Shown one piece after another: positions 1 through 10,634 of a stretch of DNA of 64,000 bases. A program made the position numbers and the translations under genes. Source of the DNA: Sandaracinaceae bacterium. Lineage in GTDB: Bacteria > Myxococcota_A > Polyangia > Polyangiales > Sandaracinaceae. The stretch is taken from the NCBI GenBank assembly GCA_040218145.1, contig JAVJQK010000021.1:92468-156467 (forward strand), in the 5' to 3' direction. The first letter of the stretch is position 1. Each line of letters starts with the position of its first letter. The notes beneath the pieces were generated by a model, which worked only from the letters and a program-made list of their open reading frames with translations, made no database searches and was not told where the DNA came from.

Positions 1-349
1 CCTGGCTGACGCGCTCGCCGTCGGAGTCCCGGATGAGCTCCACGTCGATGATCGGTCCGCGCCGGTCGATGCCCCACGCGCGCAGGGCGACCCACACGTG
101 CTGCGCGCCCTGGCAGCCGCTGACGAGATCGAGGGTCTGCCCGTCCTCGAAGGTGTTGAAGCGACCCTCGCCCGTGCCGAGCGCGAGGCGCGGCTCGACC
201 CTGACGTCGGCGTCGCCGCGCGGCTCGGCGTCCCCGGGGAGCTGCGCGTCCGCGTCTTCGTTCATCCCGGCGTCCTCCCCCGGTATGGGATCGCAGCCGA
301 TCGCGAGGAGCGCGACGAAGAGGAAGGCGAGCGAGCGATGGGGCTTCAT
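1..349 (-). CDS. Lipoprotein of unknown function, 3' end beyond the window
   Basis: The ATG at 349 opens a frame that stays open to the window edge, giving about 116 residues. The N-terminus has two positive residues close to the start (MKPHR), a hydrophobic stretch and the lipobox LLAIGC. It is therefore very probably exported and lipidated. An acidic linker rich in D, E and A follows, then a segment containing FNTFEDGQTLDLVSGCQG that looks like the start of a folded beta-rich domain. It lies 35 bp downstream of dsbD on the same strand and may be co-transcribed with it. I do not recognise the family, and the C-terminus is not visible. Confidence 0.75.
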   Translation of the reverse strand, partial: MKPHRSLAFLFVALLAIGCDPIPGEDAGMNEDADAQLPGDAEPRGDADVRVEPRLALGTGEGRFNTFEDGQTLDLVSGCQGAQHVWVALRAWGIDRRGPIIDVELIRDSDGERVSQ

Positions 350-384
350 GCGAGGAGGCTCTCCTGTGCCGGCGTGTGCCGACC

Positions 385-1725
385 TCAGCGTACCTCACGC
401 ATCAGTTGCAGCATCCGTTCCGCCTCGACGAAGCTCGTGACGCGCCCCGCCTCTTCTCCATCGGAGTGGTGCAGGACCACGAGCGGCAGGCCCCGCTGGT
501 CGTACTGCGCGAGCACGTCGTAGCCGGGATCGCCGCGGCGGGAGAGATCGAGCCGCACCGCGACGAAGCGCTGGCCGGCGGACACCACGCGTGGGTCGCT
601 GAAGGTGTGCGAGTCCAGCTCCTCACACGCGCCGCACCAGCTCGCGCCGAAGTCGACCAGCAGCGGCTTGTTCTGGGACTCCGCGCGCTCGCGGGCCGCC
701 TCGTAGTCGTCGAGCCACGCGATGCGGGCGCCCGGAGGCGGCGCCCCGAGCCAGATCGCGAGCAGCACCAGGCCGAGCGTGCTCATCGCGATGCCCAGCG
801 ACTTCCGGGTGATCGTGAGCTTGTCGGCGCCGTGGTAGCTGAGGTGCACCGCGCCCGCGGCCAGGCCGACCACGAGGAGCCCCGCCGCGATCATCAGCCA
901 GGTGGGCGTGCGCTGGATGTAGTCCGAGACGGTGCCGCTCCCGACCGGGATGAAGGCGCGCAGGAACCAGAGCGCGGCCGCGACCATGACGATCCCGAAC
1001 ACGCTCTTGACCCACTCGAGCCAGCGGCCGGACTTGGGCAAGCTGATCGCGAAGGTGCCGACGAGCCAGGTCGGCAGTCCCAGGCCGACCGAGTAGGCGA
1101 ACAGCGCTGCGCCGCCGAGCGCCGCGTTCTGGGTCGTCGTGATCCAGGCCAGCAGCCCGCCGAGGACCGGCCCCGTGCACGGCGCCGCGATGAGCCCGCC
1201 GACCAGGCCGAGGGTGAACGCGCCCTTGGGGCCGAGCCCCCCCATCTGCGCGAGCTTGTTCTGGAGCGACGGAGGCAGGCTCAGCTCGAACGCGCCGAAC
1301 ATGGACGTGGCCATGACGACGAAGAACACGGCCAGCGGGATCACGATCCACGGGTTGCCGAGGAAGTCGCCGAACACGCCGCCGGTCAGCCCCACGATGA
1401 GGCCGAGCGGGGTGAAGAGGGCGCACATGCCGAGCACGTACATCGTCGACAGCCCCGCGCCGTGCAGCTTCGACTTCGCCTGACTGGCGCCGAAGATGCT
1501 GACCGTGATCGCGATCATCGGGTAGACGCACGGCGTCAGCGAGGTCAGCAGCCCGGCCGCGAACATGATGCCCAGCACGGGACCCCAGCTCCCCTCGGCC
1601 AGCGCGGCCTCGAAGGGCGAGGTCAGGTCGGTCAGCCAGTCGGCGTGAGCCGTCCCGGCGACCATGAGTACGACGGCCGCGCTCGCGAGCGCGGGCAACC
1701 AGCTGCGAATCGAGCGTCGAGTCAT
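385..1725 (-). CDS. dsbD: Thiol:disulfide interchange protein, DsbD-like
   Basis: This 446-residue inner-membrane protein moves reducing power from cytoplasmic thioredoxin to periplasmic thiols. The start is the ATG at 1725, followed by a signal peptide ending near AHA-DW. Residues 45-330 form the CcdA-like transmembrane domain, with its two redox cysteines in LTPCVYP (C66) and AAPCTGP (C183). A C-terminal thioredoxin-like domain carries ASWCGAC (C364, C367). The N-terminal DsbD-alpha domain of the E. coli protein is absent, so another protein must accept its electrons. The frame is open well upstream, but only the 1725 start gives a proper signal peptide. Periplasmic c-type cytochrome maturation is a plausible use, since cytochrome-like lipoproteins are encoded next door. 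Confidence 0.93.
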   Translation of the reverse strand: MTRRSIRSWLPALASAAVVLMVAGTAHADWLTDLTSPFEAALAEGSWGPVLGIMFAAGLLTSLTPCVYPMIAITVSIFGASQAKSKLHGAGLSTMYVLGMCALFTPLGLIVGLTGGVFGDFLGNPWIVIPLAVFFVVMATSMFGAFELSLPPSLQNKLAQMGGLGPKGAFTLGLVGGLIAAPCTGPVLGGLLAWITTTQNAALGGAALFAYSVGLGLPTWLVGTFAISLPKSGRWLEWVKSVFGIVMVAAALWFLRAFIPVGSGTVSDYIQRTPTWLMIAAGLLVVGLAAGAVHLSYHGADKLTITRKSLGIAMSTLGLVLLAIWLGAPPPGARIAWLDDYEAARERAESQNKPLLVDFGASWCGACEELDSHTFSDPRVVSAGQRFVAVRLDLSRRGDPGYDVLAQYDQRGLPLVVLHHSDGEEAGRVTSFVEAERMLQLMREVR

Positions 1726-2011
1726 CCTACTGACCGTTTTAGTGCTGCAACCGCGGGGCCGTTGCAAGCCCCTGGGCAGAACCCGGTCACGGGACGCGCG
1801 AAATGGAGCGCCCCGGGCTCCAGCCGGGGACAGGGCGCCTCGCCGGTTGCTTGGGGGTCGAGGCCCCCAAAGTCGAGCGGCCAGAGGGGGCGCGCCACCC
1901 CGAGAAACCGGCCAAACGCCTGCAATCTCGCCGCAAACGGGGCGCGAAGGCCATGGATCGATCTCTGCACAGTGTGGAGTGACCGTGGACCGTGCTGTGT
2001 TGGAGGCGCGA

Positions 2012-4267
2012 ATGATGCGATGGATTTCAAAGGGTGCGACGGCGACGCTGGCTGCCGTCATCGGCACCTTCGGGTTGGCAGCCACCGGATGCGGCACCTC
2101 GCCGACGGACAGCGTGGTGCCGAACGTGGAGGCGCTCGTGTTCGTCTCCCGGGCGTTCGAGCGAGACGATGGCTCGCACAACGTGCTGGGGGGCAACGGA
2201 CAGACGATCGACTACCTGCGCTACCAGCCCGGAGGCGGGCTGATGGTGCTCTCGCCGCCCACCCCGGACGGTGAGCTCCGCGACCTGACGGCCGAAGGCG
2301 GCTTCGAGGGCGTCGACATCAACGGTGTCGACGTGAGCTTCGACGCCACCCAGGTCGTCTTCTCGATGCGGCACGCGGGCGACAACCGCTACCACGTCTA
2401 CCTGGCGAACCTCGAGGGCGACGCGGCCATCCGCCAGATCACCTTCGGCGACTACCACGACGTCAAGCCGCTCTTCATGCCGGGCGACCGCGTCGCCTTC
2501 GTCACGAACGAGCCCTACACGGCGATGGGCACCCGGGCCGACGAGTACAACCACAGCCGGGTGGTCACGCAGATCGCGACCGTCAGCATCGCCGCGGGCG
2601 ACGCCGACCGCCGCCTCTGCTCGCAGAACCTGTCGCACAGCGCGACCCCGTTCCTGCTCGCGGACGGCACCATCGGCTTCAGCCGCTGGGAGCACCTCGG
2701 GCCGGTCAACGACGTCAAGCTCTTCCGGATGAACCCGGACTGCACGAACATGCAGGCGATCGCCGGCCAGTTCGGCAAGTCGTTCAACAGCATCGTGCAG
2801 TCGCAGGAGGTCCCCGGTCAGCCCGGCACCTTCGTGACGGTGGCCACCAGCCGCCGCGGCACGATCCAGGCGGGCGCGGTCATGCACGTCGACGCGCGCT
2901 CGCAGACGTCGACCAACCCCGACCTCTACATCGACGTCCAGCAGGCGCGCTTCACGAACCTGACCCCGGACGTCCCGACCGGCATGGGCTCGCCGCCCAG
3001 CGGCGTCGGCCGCTACCGCACGCCGCGCCCCCTGGGTGACGGCCTGCTCCTCGTCTCCTGGGCCGACGGCGACGTCAACGAGCGCAACGAGCTCGCCGAC
3101 ACCGCGCCGAACTTCGGCATCTACCTCTTCGACCCGGACACGCAGCGCCGCACCCTGGTCTACGACAACCCCGACATGTGGGACGTCTACGCCATCCCGG
3201 TCCGCGTGCGGGACGAGCCGCCGGTCATCACCCCGACCGTCGACGCCAACCCGGACCCGAGCGAGCCGGCCATCATCGGCTCGATCGACATCACGGCGAC
3301 CTCGCTCCGCGAGAACGTCAGCGGCGCGCAGTTCGACGGCGTCCCGCTCGGCGAGGCGCTCGGTCAGGCGACCCGGATGCGCATCATCGAGGGCTTCTCC
3401 TCCGAGATCGGCTCGGTCGGCCAGTTCGGCCTGACCATGCACGAGGGCGCCGCCATCCTCGGCGAGACCCCGATCTACGAGGACGGCTCCTGGCGCGCGG
3501 CGGTGCCGGCGTACCTGCCGTACCACCTGCAGCCCATCGACCGCTACGGCCTCGCCATCCGGAACCAGATGCTCTGGATCCAGGCGATGCCCGGCGAGAC
3601 CCGCACCTGCGGCGGCTGCCACGAGTCGCGCTCCGAGACGGTCGAGCCCCGCATGGGCGCCACGACCATCGCGCAGCAGGTCGGCCCCGACATGAACACG
3701 CACATCGCCATCCCGGACCGCACCGAGCTGCCCTGGTACGGCGCGGCCAGCCGTCAGAACGTCCAGGACGTGCTCGACCGCAACTGCGCGAGCTGCCACG
3801 ACGGCGGCGCGATGGACCCCTACGCGGGCCGCTTCTACACGGTCGAGGTCACCACGATGGAGGGCGAGATGCTCACCTTCGAGGTCCCCTACCTGGACCT
3901 GAGCAACCGCCTCATCGAGGCCTACTACGAGGACGAGGTCGTCAACTACCCCGCCTCGTACGTCTCGCTCCTCTACCCCTCGGCGATGATGGGCGACTCG
4001 ATGGCGCTCGGCGACGTCCCGCCGGAGTGGATCGTCCCGGGCGAGGCCCGCGCCAGCCGGGTGATCGAGGTCATGAACGTGATGGCCGACGGCGACGCGG
4101 GTGACCTCGCGTGGGCCGACCGCCCCCTCCACCCGGAGGACCAGGGCGTCACCGTCTCGCGCGAGGATCGCATGGTCCTCATCCAGGCTGCCGACCTCGG
4201 CGGTCAGTACTACTCGCGATGGAACGTCGAGGGCGGCTACGACTGGTCGTCTGTGGCGGACTACTGA
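2012..4267 (+). CDS. Large lipoprotein with beta-propeller-type repeats and two CXXCH heme motifs
   Basis: The product has 751 residues. The ATG at 2012 follows a GGAGG site at 2002-2006, and the N-terminus has a lipobox (LAATGC). The first two-thirds contains TolB/PD40-type propeller strands, for example a segment ending in IRQITFGDYHDVKP. The C-terminal part has two canonical c-type heme motifs, CGGCH (residues 533-537) and CASCH (592-596). The arrangement resembles proteins annotated as similar to the hydrazine synthase alpha subunit, but I cannot show homology and do not claim that activity. A role as an outer-surface or periplasmic redox lipoprotein is an inference. The next gene starts 29 bp downstream, so the two are probably one operon. 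A second protein of the same design lies at 5408-8446. Confidence 0.88.
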   Translation: MMRWISKGATATLAAVIGTFGLAATGCGTSPTDSVVPNVEALVFVSRAFERDDGSHNVLGGNGQTIDYLRYQPGGGLMVLSPPTPDGELRDLTAEGGFEGVDINGVDVSFDATQVVFSMRHAGDNRYHVYLANLEGDAAIRQITFGDYHDVKPLFMPGDRVAFVTNEPYTAMGTRADEYNHSRVVTQIATVSIAAGDADRRLCSQNLSHSATPFLLADGTIGFSRWEHLGPVNDVKLFRMNPDCTNMQAIAGQFGKSFNSIVQSQEVPGQPGTFVTVATSRRGTIQAGAVMHVDARSQTSTNPDLYIDVQQARFTNLTPDVPTGMGSPPSGVGRYRTPRPLGDGLLLVSWADGDVNERNELADTAPNFGIYLFDPDTQRRTLVYDNPDMWDVYAIPVRVRDEPPVITPTVDANPDPSEPAIIGSIDITATSLRENVSGAQFDGVPLGEALGQATRMRIIEGFSSEIGSVGQFGLTMHEGAAILGETPIYEDGSWRAAVPAYLPYHLQPIDRYGLAIRNQMLWIQAMPGETRTCGGCHESRSETVEPRMGATTIAQQVGPDMNTHIAIPDRTELPWYGAASRQNVQDVLDRNCASCHDGGAMDPYAGRFYTVEVTTMEGEMLTFEVPYLDLSNRLIEAYYEDEVVNYPASYVSLLYPSAMMGDSMALGDVPPEWIVPGEARASRVIEVMNVMADGDAGDLAWADRPLHPEDQGVTVSREDRMVLIQAADLGGQYYSRWNVEGGYDWSSVADY

Positions 4268-4296
4268 TGGAACCGCGGACTGAAACGGAGAACGTC

Positions 4297-5187
4297 ATGA
4301 TGTACTTCAACAAGGCCTTGTTCGCCGCGGCCATCCTCGCGCTGGCCATGCCCCTCGGGGCGGCGGCTCAGGAGAACGACTCGGCAGGGGGCCACGACCG
4401 TTCGCGCGGTGAGCTCAGCCCCGGCACCGAGGCGCCCACCCGCGACGCGCTGATGCAGGCGATCGAGAGCGGCTCGCCCGAGCGCCTCGCCACCCTGCTC
4501 GAGTACGGGGAGCGCGTGGAGTGCCACGCCTGTGTCCCGATGCTCGAGCGTCAGCTGCTCGAGAGCGACGACGCGCTGGTGCGTGAGATGAGCGCGTGGT
4601 GGCTTCGCCGCCGTCCGTTCGGCTTCGCCGCCGTCATGCGCGAGATCCGCACCGTGCTCGCCACGGACGCCGACCCGGTCCGCCGGGCCCGCGCGGCCGA
4701 GGCCATCGGGGAGTTCATGGACCCGCACGGCGTGCCGCACCTCCGCGACGCGCTGGCCGACACGGACGCCCGCGTCCGCGAGGCAGCGGTCCGTGGCCTC
4801 GGGCGCATCAACTCGCCCGGCGGCAACGAGGGCATCGTGCAGGCCTTCACCGACGCGGACGCGAACGTCCGTGAGGCGGCGGTCGGCCAGGTCCTCTACG
4901 TGAACTTCTTCCGCGACCACGACGCGCTCATCGGCCTCCTCGCCGACGACACGCTCGAGGTCCGGCGCCGCGCGGCGCTCGCCCTGGGCACCTTCCGGGT
5001 GGCCGAGGCGGTCCCCGCGCTCGACGCCATGCTGCGGAGCGACGACGAGATGGGGCGGCAGGCGGCAGCCTGGGCGCTCGGCCGCATCGGGTCTTCGGAG
5101 GCGCGCGCCGCGCTCCGCAGCATCACCGAGACGGACGAGACCAGCCCGCGCGTGTGGGACGCCATCGAGGTGGCCCGCAACATGTGA
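4297..5187 (+). CDS. Secreted HEAT-repeat protein
   Basis: This is a 296-residue protein with a signal peptide (MMYFNKALFAAAILALAMP, then cleavage near AAA-Q). The rest is alpha-helical HEAT/PBS-lyase-type repeats of about 30 residues, for example VPHLRDALADTDARVREAAV. The start at 4297 is preferred because GGAG (4287-4290) lies six bases upstream; the ATG at 4267 overlaps the previous stop but would bury the signal peptide. HEAT repeats are protein-interaction scaffolds, so this may be a periplasmic partner of the cytochrome-like lipoproteins on either side. A CHAC sequence near residue 75 resembles part of a heme site but has no following His. A rho-independent terminator follows at 5245. 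Confidence 0.87.
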   Translation: MMYFNKALFAAAILALAMPLGAAAQENDSAGGHDRSRGELSPGTEAPTRDALMQAIESGSPERLATLLEYGERVECHACVPMLERQLLESDDALVREMSAWWLRRRPFGFAAVMREIRTVLATDADPVRRARAAEAIGEFMDPHGVPHLRDALADTDARVREAAVRGLGRINSPGGNEGIVQAFTDADANVREAAVGQVLYVNFFRDHDALIGLLADDTLEVRRRAALALGTFRVAEAVPALDAMLRSDDEMGRQAAAWALGRIGSSEARAALRSITETDETSPRVWDAIEVARNM

Positions 5188-5244
5188 CCGTTTTCATCCC
5201 TGGGGAGGGATGGATGGGGAGCGCCTTCCACTGAGAGGGCAACC

Positions 5245-5286
5245 GAGCGCCCGGGGGACCAAGCCGTTCCTCGGGCGCTCACTTTT
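5245..5286 (+). terminator. Rho-independent terminator
   Basis: A perfect 9-bp stem (GAGCGCCCG at 5245-5253 with CGGGCGCTC at 5272-5280) encloses an 18-base loop. It is followed by ACTTTT. It lies 57 bp after the HEAT gene stop and would end the 2012-5187 transcript. Confidence 0.75.
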
Positions 5287-5407
5287 GCGCGGCCCGGCGC
5301 GAGGCGACCGAAGCGCTCATGTGTCGGGAAGACCCGGGCGGAGCGCAGGCCGGAGCGTGGTAGAATCGTCGACCGCAGGTGGGAGCACCGATCGGGTTGG
5401 AGCCCAG

Positions 5408-8400
5408 ATGAACAAGCGGATCTTCTTCTTCCTCGGCGCGTCCGCGCTGGCCCTCGGTTGCCAGCAGAACGACGAGCCCGACTTCTCTTATTACGAGGAG
5501 CGCGTCGGCCCGGTCCTGACCAACGGCTGCTCGCGCGGACCCGCGGGGAGCGGCTGCCACATCGCGCGCGAGGACGGCACCTCGCTGGGCAACCTGGACG
5601 TCTCGAGCTTCGACGCCCTCATGCGGCGCGACGACGTGCTCGATCCCTATGGCCCCTACTCGAGCGCCCTGCTCCTCCTGAAGGCCGGCGATCAGGTGGA
5701 CGTGCGCGTCGAGACGTTCGACGAGACCGAGCGCTTCGTCACGGTCACCACCGACATCCGCCACAACAACGGCCAGACCATCGACATCGGCTCGAGCGCG
5801 TACTCGCAGCTCCGTCAGTGGATCGAGGCCGGCCACACGCGCTCGGGCGTGCAGGACGAGGCGCTGTCGGTGAACGTCGGCGACTGCCGGAACGAGCCGG
5901 GCTCGCACCCGCTCTACGATTCCACGCTCGCCGAGCGCTTCGGCGCCCACTACACGCGCTACGTCAACGAGGTCGAGCCGATCCTCCGCGAGACCTGCGC
6001 GGGCGGCAGCTGCCACGGCTCTCCCATCGCCGACCTCTACCTCGCGTGCGGCGGCGACAGCGGGCCCCAGAGCCAGTGGAACTTCTGGGTCTCGGTGCAG
6101 CACCTCAGCACCCCGGCGTCGACGAGCGGGCTCCTGCGTCGACCGCTCAGCACCTTCCGTGGCGGCGTCTTCCACGAGGGCGGCAACGTCTTCGCCAGCG
6201 CGGAGGATCCCAACTACGTGACCATCCGCGACTGGGCCGACGCCCTCGTGGACGAGGCGCCCGAAGCCCTCGCGCCGCCGGACGGCGTGACGGAAGGCTT
6301 GCGATTCTTCGCCAACCGCGTGCAGCCCGTGCTCGTGCGCAAGGGCTGCATGTTCCTCAACTGCCACAGCCCCTCGATGTTCCACGACCTGCGCCTGCAG
6401 GGTGGCGCGCAGGGGCACTTCTCGCGCGTGGCGACCTATCGCAACTGGGACGCCTCGCGCCTGCTGCTCGCCCTGGACGCGTCGACCCCGAACGAGAGCC
6501 GCATCATCGCGAAGAACCTCTACCCGCCCGAGCAGGTGGCGGGCATGCCCGGCATCTTCCACCGCGGCGGCTCGCTCTTCGAGGACTTCGGCATGGAGGG
6601 CGGCGGCATGCCCAACGGCGCCACGCCCGACGACTGCGCGGGCTTCGACGCCGACGCGGGGGACCTGAACGAGGTGCCCGCCTACTGCGTCATGCTGCGC
6701 TGGTGGGAGATCGAGCGGGAGGAGGCGATCGCGGCCGGCGAGATCTTCCCCGACACCGAGATCGTGCGCTCCGTCGTCTGGATCTCGCGCCCGACCGGCG
6801 TGGGCGAGCCGCGCGACTTCGACACCTACCGTCCGGGCGCGGACCTCGTGCTCGCGCCGGCCATGGTCGACCCCACCACGGGCGACATGACGCTGGGCGC
6901 CGAGGCGAGCCTGCTCGGCGGCTGCGGGCTCGACGCCTCGAGCGCGGATCTGCGCGGCACCGCGGTCAGCTGGGACGGGAGCCGCATCGCGTTCGCGGCG
7001 CGCTCGAGCGCGTCGGCGCCGCTGCGCCTCTACTGGATGAACGACGACGGCTCCGGCTGCGAGCCCATCCCCGGCGTCGCGCCCGCGATGGATCAGCAGC
7101 ACGGGATCCTCACGCACGACTTCGACCCGGCGTTCGCGCCGGACGGCCGCCTGGTCTTCGCGTCGGCGCGGGGCAACCTGGACCCGGCCATCCTCGGGCA
7201 GGACGGCCCGACCCGGACGCCGGCCGCGATGCAGCCGAACGCCAACCTCTACATCCTCGACCCGGCCGACTCGAGCGTCCGCCAGCTGACCTTCCTGTTG
7301 AACCAGGAGATCATGCCGTCGTTCATGACCGACGGCCGCCTCATCTTCACGGCCGAGAAGCGCGAGCCGGACTTCCATCAGCTCGCCGGTCGGCGTCAGA
7401 ACCTCGACGGCGGGGACTACCACCCGCTCTTCGCGCAGCGAGGCAGCGTGGGATACCGCGCCGCGACCGAGATCGTGGAGCTGCTCGACCGCAACCTGGC
7501 CCTCGTCGCGTCGCCGCTCGACGCGGCCGACGGCGCGGGCGCGATCGTCATCGTGAACCGCTCCATCGGCCCCGACCAGGATGACCGCGACCCCGGCGAC
7601 CGCTTCTACATCGCGTCGCAGCGCTTCGTGACCGCGGGCGGCGCCTATCGATCGCCGGCCGCCCTCCCGACGGGGCGCGTCCTCGTGAGCTGCGACCGGG
7701 GCGCGGGCGACGTGACCTCTGGCGGGTACGACTACGATCTCTGCGAGCTCGACCCGAGCACGGGCGCGCTGCGCGACCTGGGCGGGGCGTCCGGTCGCGC
7801 GGACATCGAGGCGGTGCCGATCTTCGCGCGCGCCGAGCGGGAGATCTTCACGTCCCGCATCGACGAGGCGAACGGCAACACCATGGTCATCGCGGGCGAT
7901 CCCACGGCGGAGGTCGAGGTGCTCGACTTCCCGCTGCTCGAGACGCTGCTCTTCCAGAACACCCGGCAAGATCGCGAGATCGACTTCCGGGTCGGCGGCT
8001 TCGACGTGTTCGCCGAGTATCCGCCCCCCGCGGGCACGAGCGGCTTCGGCGACGCGAGCGGCGGCGACGTGATCAGCGACGACTTCGGCATGATGTACCT
8101 GCGGCGCGAGGCGCTCGGGCACATCGACCTCAACGTCGACGGCTCGGCGCGCTTCAGCTTCCGCGGCGGCCTGCCGATCGTGCTCGGGGTGACCGACTCG
8201 GCCGGCGCGCTGTTGAGCTTCGACGAGGGCGATCCCTTCACCGGCGAGCGCATCCAGCGCGAGCAGATGCAGTTCTACCCCGGGGAGCGATCGCACCAGT
8301 CGTTCCGGCGGGAGCTGTTCAACGGGATGTGCGCCGGCTGCCACGGCTCGATCAGCGGTCGCGAGCTCGACGTGGCCGTCGACGTGGACGTGCTGACCAC

Positions 8401-8446
8401 CGCGTCGCGCGCGATGAGCACGGGTCAGGGGCCGGCCGGATTGTGA
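5408..8446 (+). CDS. Very large lipoprotein with propeller repeats and one canonical plus three atypical CX(n)CH motifs
   Basis: The product has 1012 residues. The ATG at 5408 follows GGAG (5399-5402) and a lipobox, LALGC. It shares its design with the product of 2012-4267: PD40-like propeller segments (for example HDFDPAFAPDGRLVFASARG) combined with heme-binding-type motifs. One canonical site, CAGCH, is at residues 975-979. Three spaced sites precede it: C41-X8-CH (CSRGPAGSGCH), C197-X4-CH (CAGGSCH) and C314-X4-CH (CMFLNCH). Stretched CX(n)CH sites occur in some multiheme cytochromes, so heme binding there is possible but unproven. It has its own leader region after the terminator at 5245. 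Function unknown; an extracytoplasmic redox role is inferred. Confidence 0.87.
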   Translation: MNKRIFFFLGASALALGCQQNDEPDFSYYEERVGPVLTNGCSRGPAGSGCHIAREDGTSLGNLDVSSFDALMRRDDVLDPYGPYSSALLLLKAGDQVDVRVETFDETERFVTVTTDIRHNNGQTIDIGSSAYSQLRQWIEAGHTRSGVQDEALSVNVGDCRNEPGSHPLYDSTLAERFGAHYTRYVNEVEPILRETCAGGSCHGSPIADLYLACGGDSGPQSQWNFWVSVQHLSTPASTSGLLRRPLSTFRGGVFHEGGNVFASAEDPNYVTIRDWADALVDEAPEALAPPDGVTEGLRFFANRVQPVLVRKGCMFLNCHSPSMFHDLRLQGGAQGHFSRVATYRNWDASRLLLALDASTPNESRIIAKNLYPPEQVAGMPGIFHRGGSLFEDFGMEGGGMPNGATPDDCAGFDADAGDLNEVPAYCVMLRWWEIEREEAIAAGEIFPDTEIVRSVVWISRPTGVGEPRDFDTYRPGADLVLAPAMVDPTTGDMTLGAEASLLGGCGLDASSADLRGTAVSWDGSRIAFAARSSASAPLRLYWMNDDGSGCEPIPGVAPAMDQQHGILTHDFDPAFAPDGRLVFASARGNLDPAILGQDGPTRTPAAMQPNANLYILDPADSSVRQLTFLLNQEIMPSFMTDGRLIFTAEKREPDFHQLAGRRQNLDGGDYHPLFAQRGSVGYRAATEIVELLDRNLALVASPLDAADGAGAIVIVNRSIGPDQDDRDPGDRFYIASQRFVTAGGAYRSPAALPTGRVLVSCDRGAGDVTSGGYDYDLCELDPSTGALRDLGGASGRADIEAVPIFARAEREIFTSRIDEANGNTMVIAGDPTAEVEVLDFPLLETLLFQNTRQDREIDFRVGGFDVFAEYPPPAGTSGFGDASGGDVISDDFGMMYLRREALGHIDLNVDGSARFSFRGGLPIVLGVTDSAGALLSFDEGDPFTGERIQREQMQFYPGERSHQSFRRELFNGMCAGCHGSISGRELDVAVDVDVLTTASRAMSTGQGPAGL

Positions 8447-8499
8447 GCGCGCGTGGTTGCTCTTTGACCGCGACGACGCCGCGCGCTTAGATTCGCCCT

Positions 8500-9051
8500 G
8501 TGCCGCTCCCCGCGCTGGTTGCATTGGCGTTCGTCAGCGGGCTGTCTGCCTCCCTCGCCGGTCGGCAGGAGCTGCGGATGAGCCCGCGTCCCGTCGCGTT
8601 GACCCGGAGCTTCCTGGCCTATCTCTCCTACGCGGTCCTCGTGATCGTGCCGGCGAGCGTCTACTTCTATCTCTTCCACGGCGACTGGTTCCTCCTCTAC
8701 GCCGTCGACGTGCAGCGGATCCCGTCCGCCGTGGCGCTCGTCGGCTTCATGGGGCAGGGCGCGCTCGGCGTCCTGGGCTTCGTGCTCGGCGCGGTGCTGG
8801 TCCGCAATCAGCGCGAGCTCATCGTCGGGATCCTGCTCGGCGTGGCGGTCGTGGCCGCTGGCGTCCTGGTGGTGCTCTACGCCGATCGCCTCGGGCAGGT
8901 GGGCAGCTACGCCCAGTATCACGGGCAGTTCGGGCTCGAGTCCTACGCGAGCGGTCCGCTCCTGACGGGGGCCCTCGGCCTGGGGGGCATCGTGCTGGTC
9001 GGCCTGGCGGTGCTGCTCGCCCGGCTCTGGACCGCTGGTCGCGCGCGGTGA
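8500..9051 (+). CDS. Polytopic membrane protein of unknown function
   Basis: This 183-residue protein starts at a GTG at 8500. Four or five hydrophobic helices are visible, at about residues 1-20, 37-58, 75-98, 104-125 and 153-175. A short loop carries DRLGQVGSYAQYHGQFGLESY. There is no catalytic motif I recognise. It stands alone between two lipoprotein genes on the same strand. The frame is long and its codon use matches the neighbours, so I accept it as real. GTG is the only start that keeps the first hydrophobic helix. Confidence 0.72.
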   Translation: MPLPALVALAFVSGLSASLAGRQELRMSPRPVALTRSFLAYLSYAVLVIVPASVYFYLFHGDWFLLYAVDVQRIPSAVALVGFMGQGALGVLGFVLGAVLVRNQRELIVGILLGVAVVAAGVLVVLYADRLGQVGSYAQYHGQFGLESYASGPLLTGALGLGGIVLVGLAVLLARLWTAGRAR

Positions 9052-9152
9052 GCGCGTCGTTGTTGACCCTTCTGTGACGGGCTGATAGCGTCGCGCAGCG
9101 CTTTTCTCCCCCATTTCCGGGGGGATGGCTCAGCTTGGAAGGAGCGAAGGCG

Positions 9153-9466
9153 GTGGGTGGGCGCACCAAACGCGTGATGGCGATCGTCGGCTTCGTCGCC
9201 GCGCTGGCGCTGCTCGGCGCCTGCGGGCCGACGCTGTACACGTTCAACAGCATCCCTGCCTCGCAGGTGGTGGAGCAGGCGCGTCAATCGAACGCCGCCG
9301 AGCACGCCCCGTACGAGTACTTCACCGCGCAGTCCTACCTGGACAAGGCGCGAGAGGAAGCGGCCGAGGCCAACTATCAGGACGCGATCCGGTTCGCCGA
9401 GCGCGCCAACGAGCTCGGGACCAAGGCGCGCGATCTGGCGCGCCGGCGCATGCGCGAGGCGGGGCG

Positions 9467-9470
<4 letters not shown>
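9153..9470 (+). CDS. Small lipoprotein, DUF4398-like
   Basis: The GTG at 9153 follows AAGGAG (9139-9144) with an 8-base spacer. It gives 105 residues with a signal anchor and lipobox LLGAC. The mature part is a helical hairpin resembling DUF4398: ASQVVEQARQSNAAEHAPYE, then a segment containing YLDKAREEAAEANYQDAIRFAERAN. Proteins of this kind commonly sit beside OmpA-family lipoproteins. Its stop overlaps the TTG start of the downstream OmpA gene (TTGA), indicating translational coupling. An in-frame TTG at 9135 is an alternative start but lies upstream of the ribosome site. Confidence 0.82.
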
Positions 9471-10597
<1,127 letters not shown>

Positions 10598-10634
10598 GGG
10601 GCGCGCCTCCCATCAGCCTGGGGTAGTCGACACC

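Noticed and set aside
2027..4132. Long minus-strand frame opposite the first propeller lipoprotein (and similar ones opposite other genes)
   Set aside because: High-GC coding strands routinely leave the opposite strand open; the residues are Arg/Val/Asp-rich with no domain, and the plus-strand gene has signal peptide, ribosome site and heme motifs.
2012..4267. Hydrazine synthase activity (anammox) for the propeller/heme lipoprotein
   Set aside because: Only the general layout is similar; no partner subunits are present and homology was not tested.
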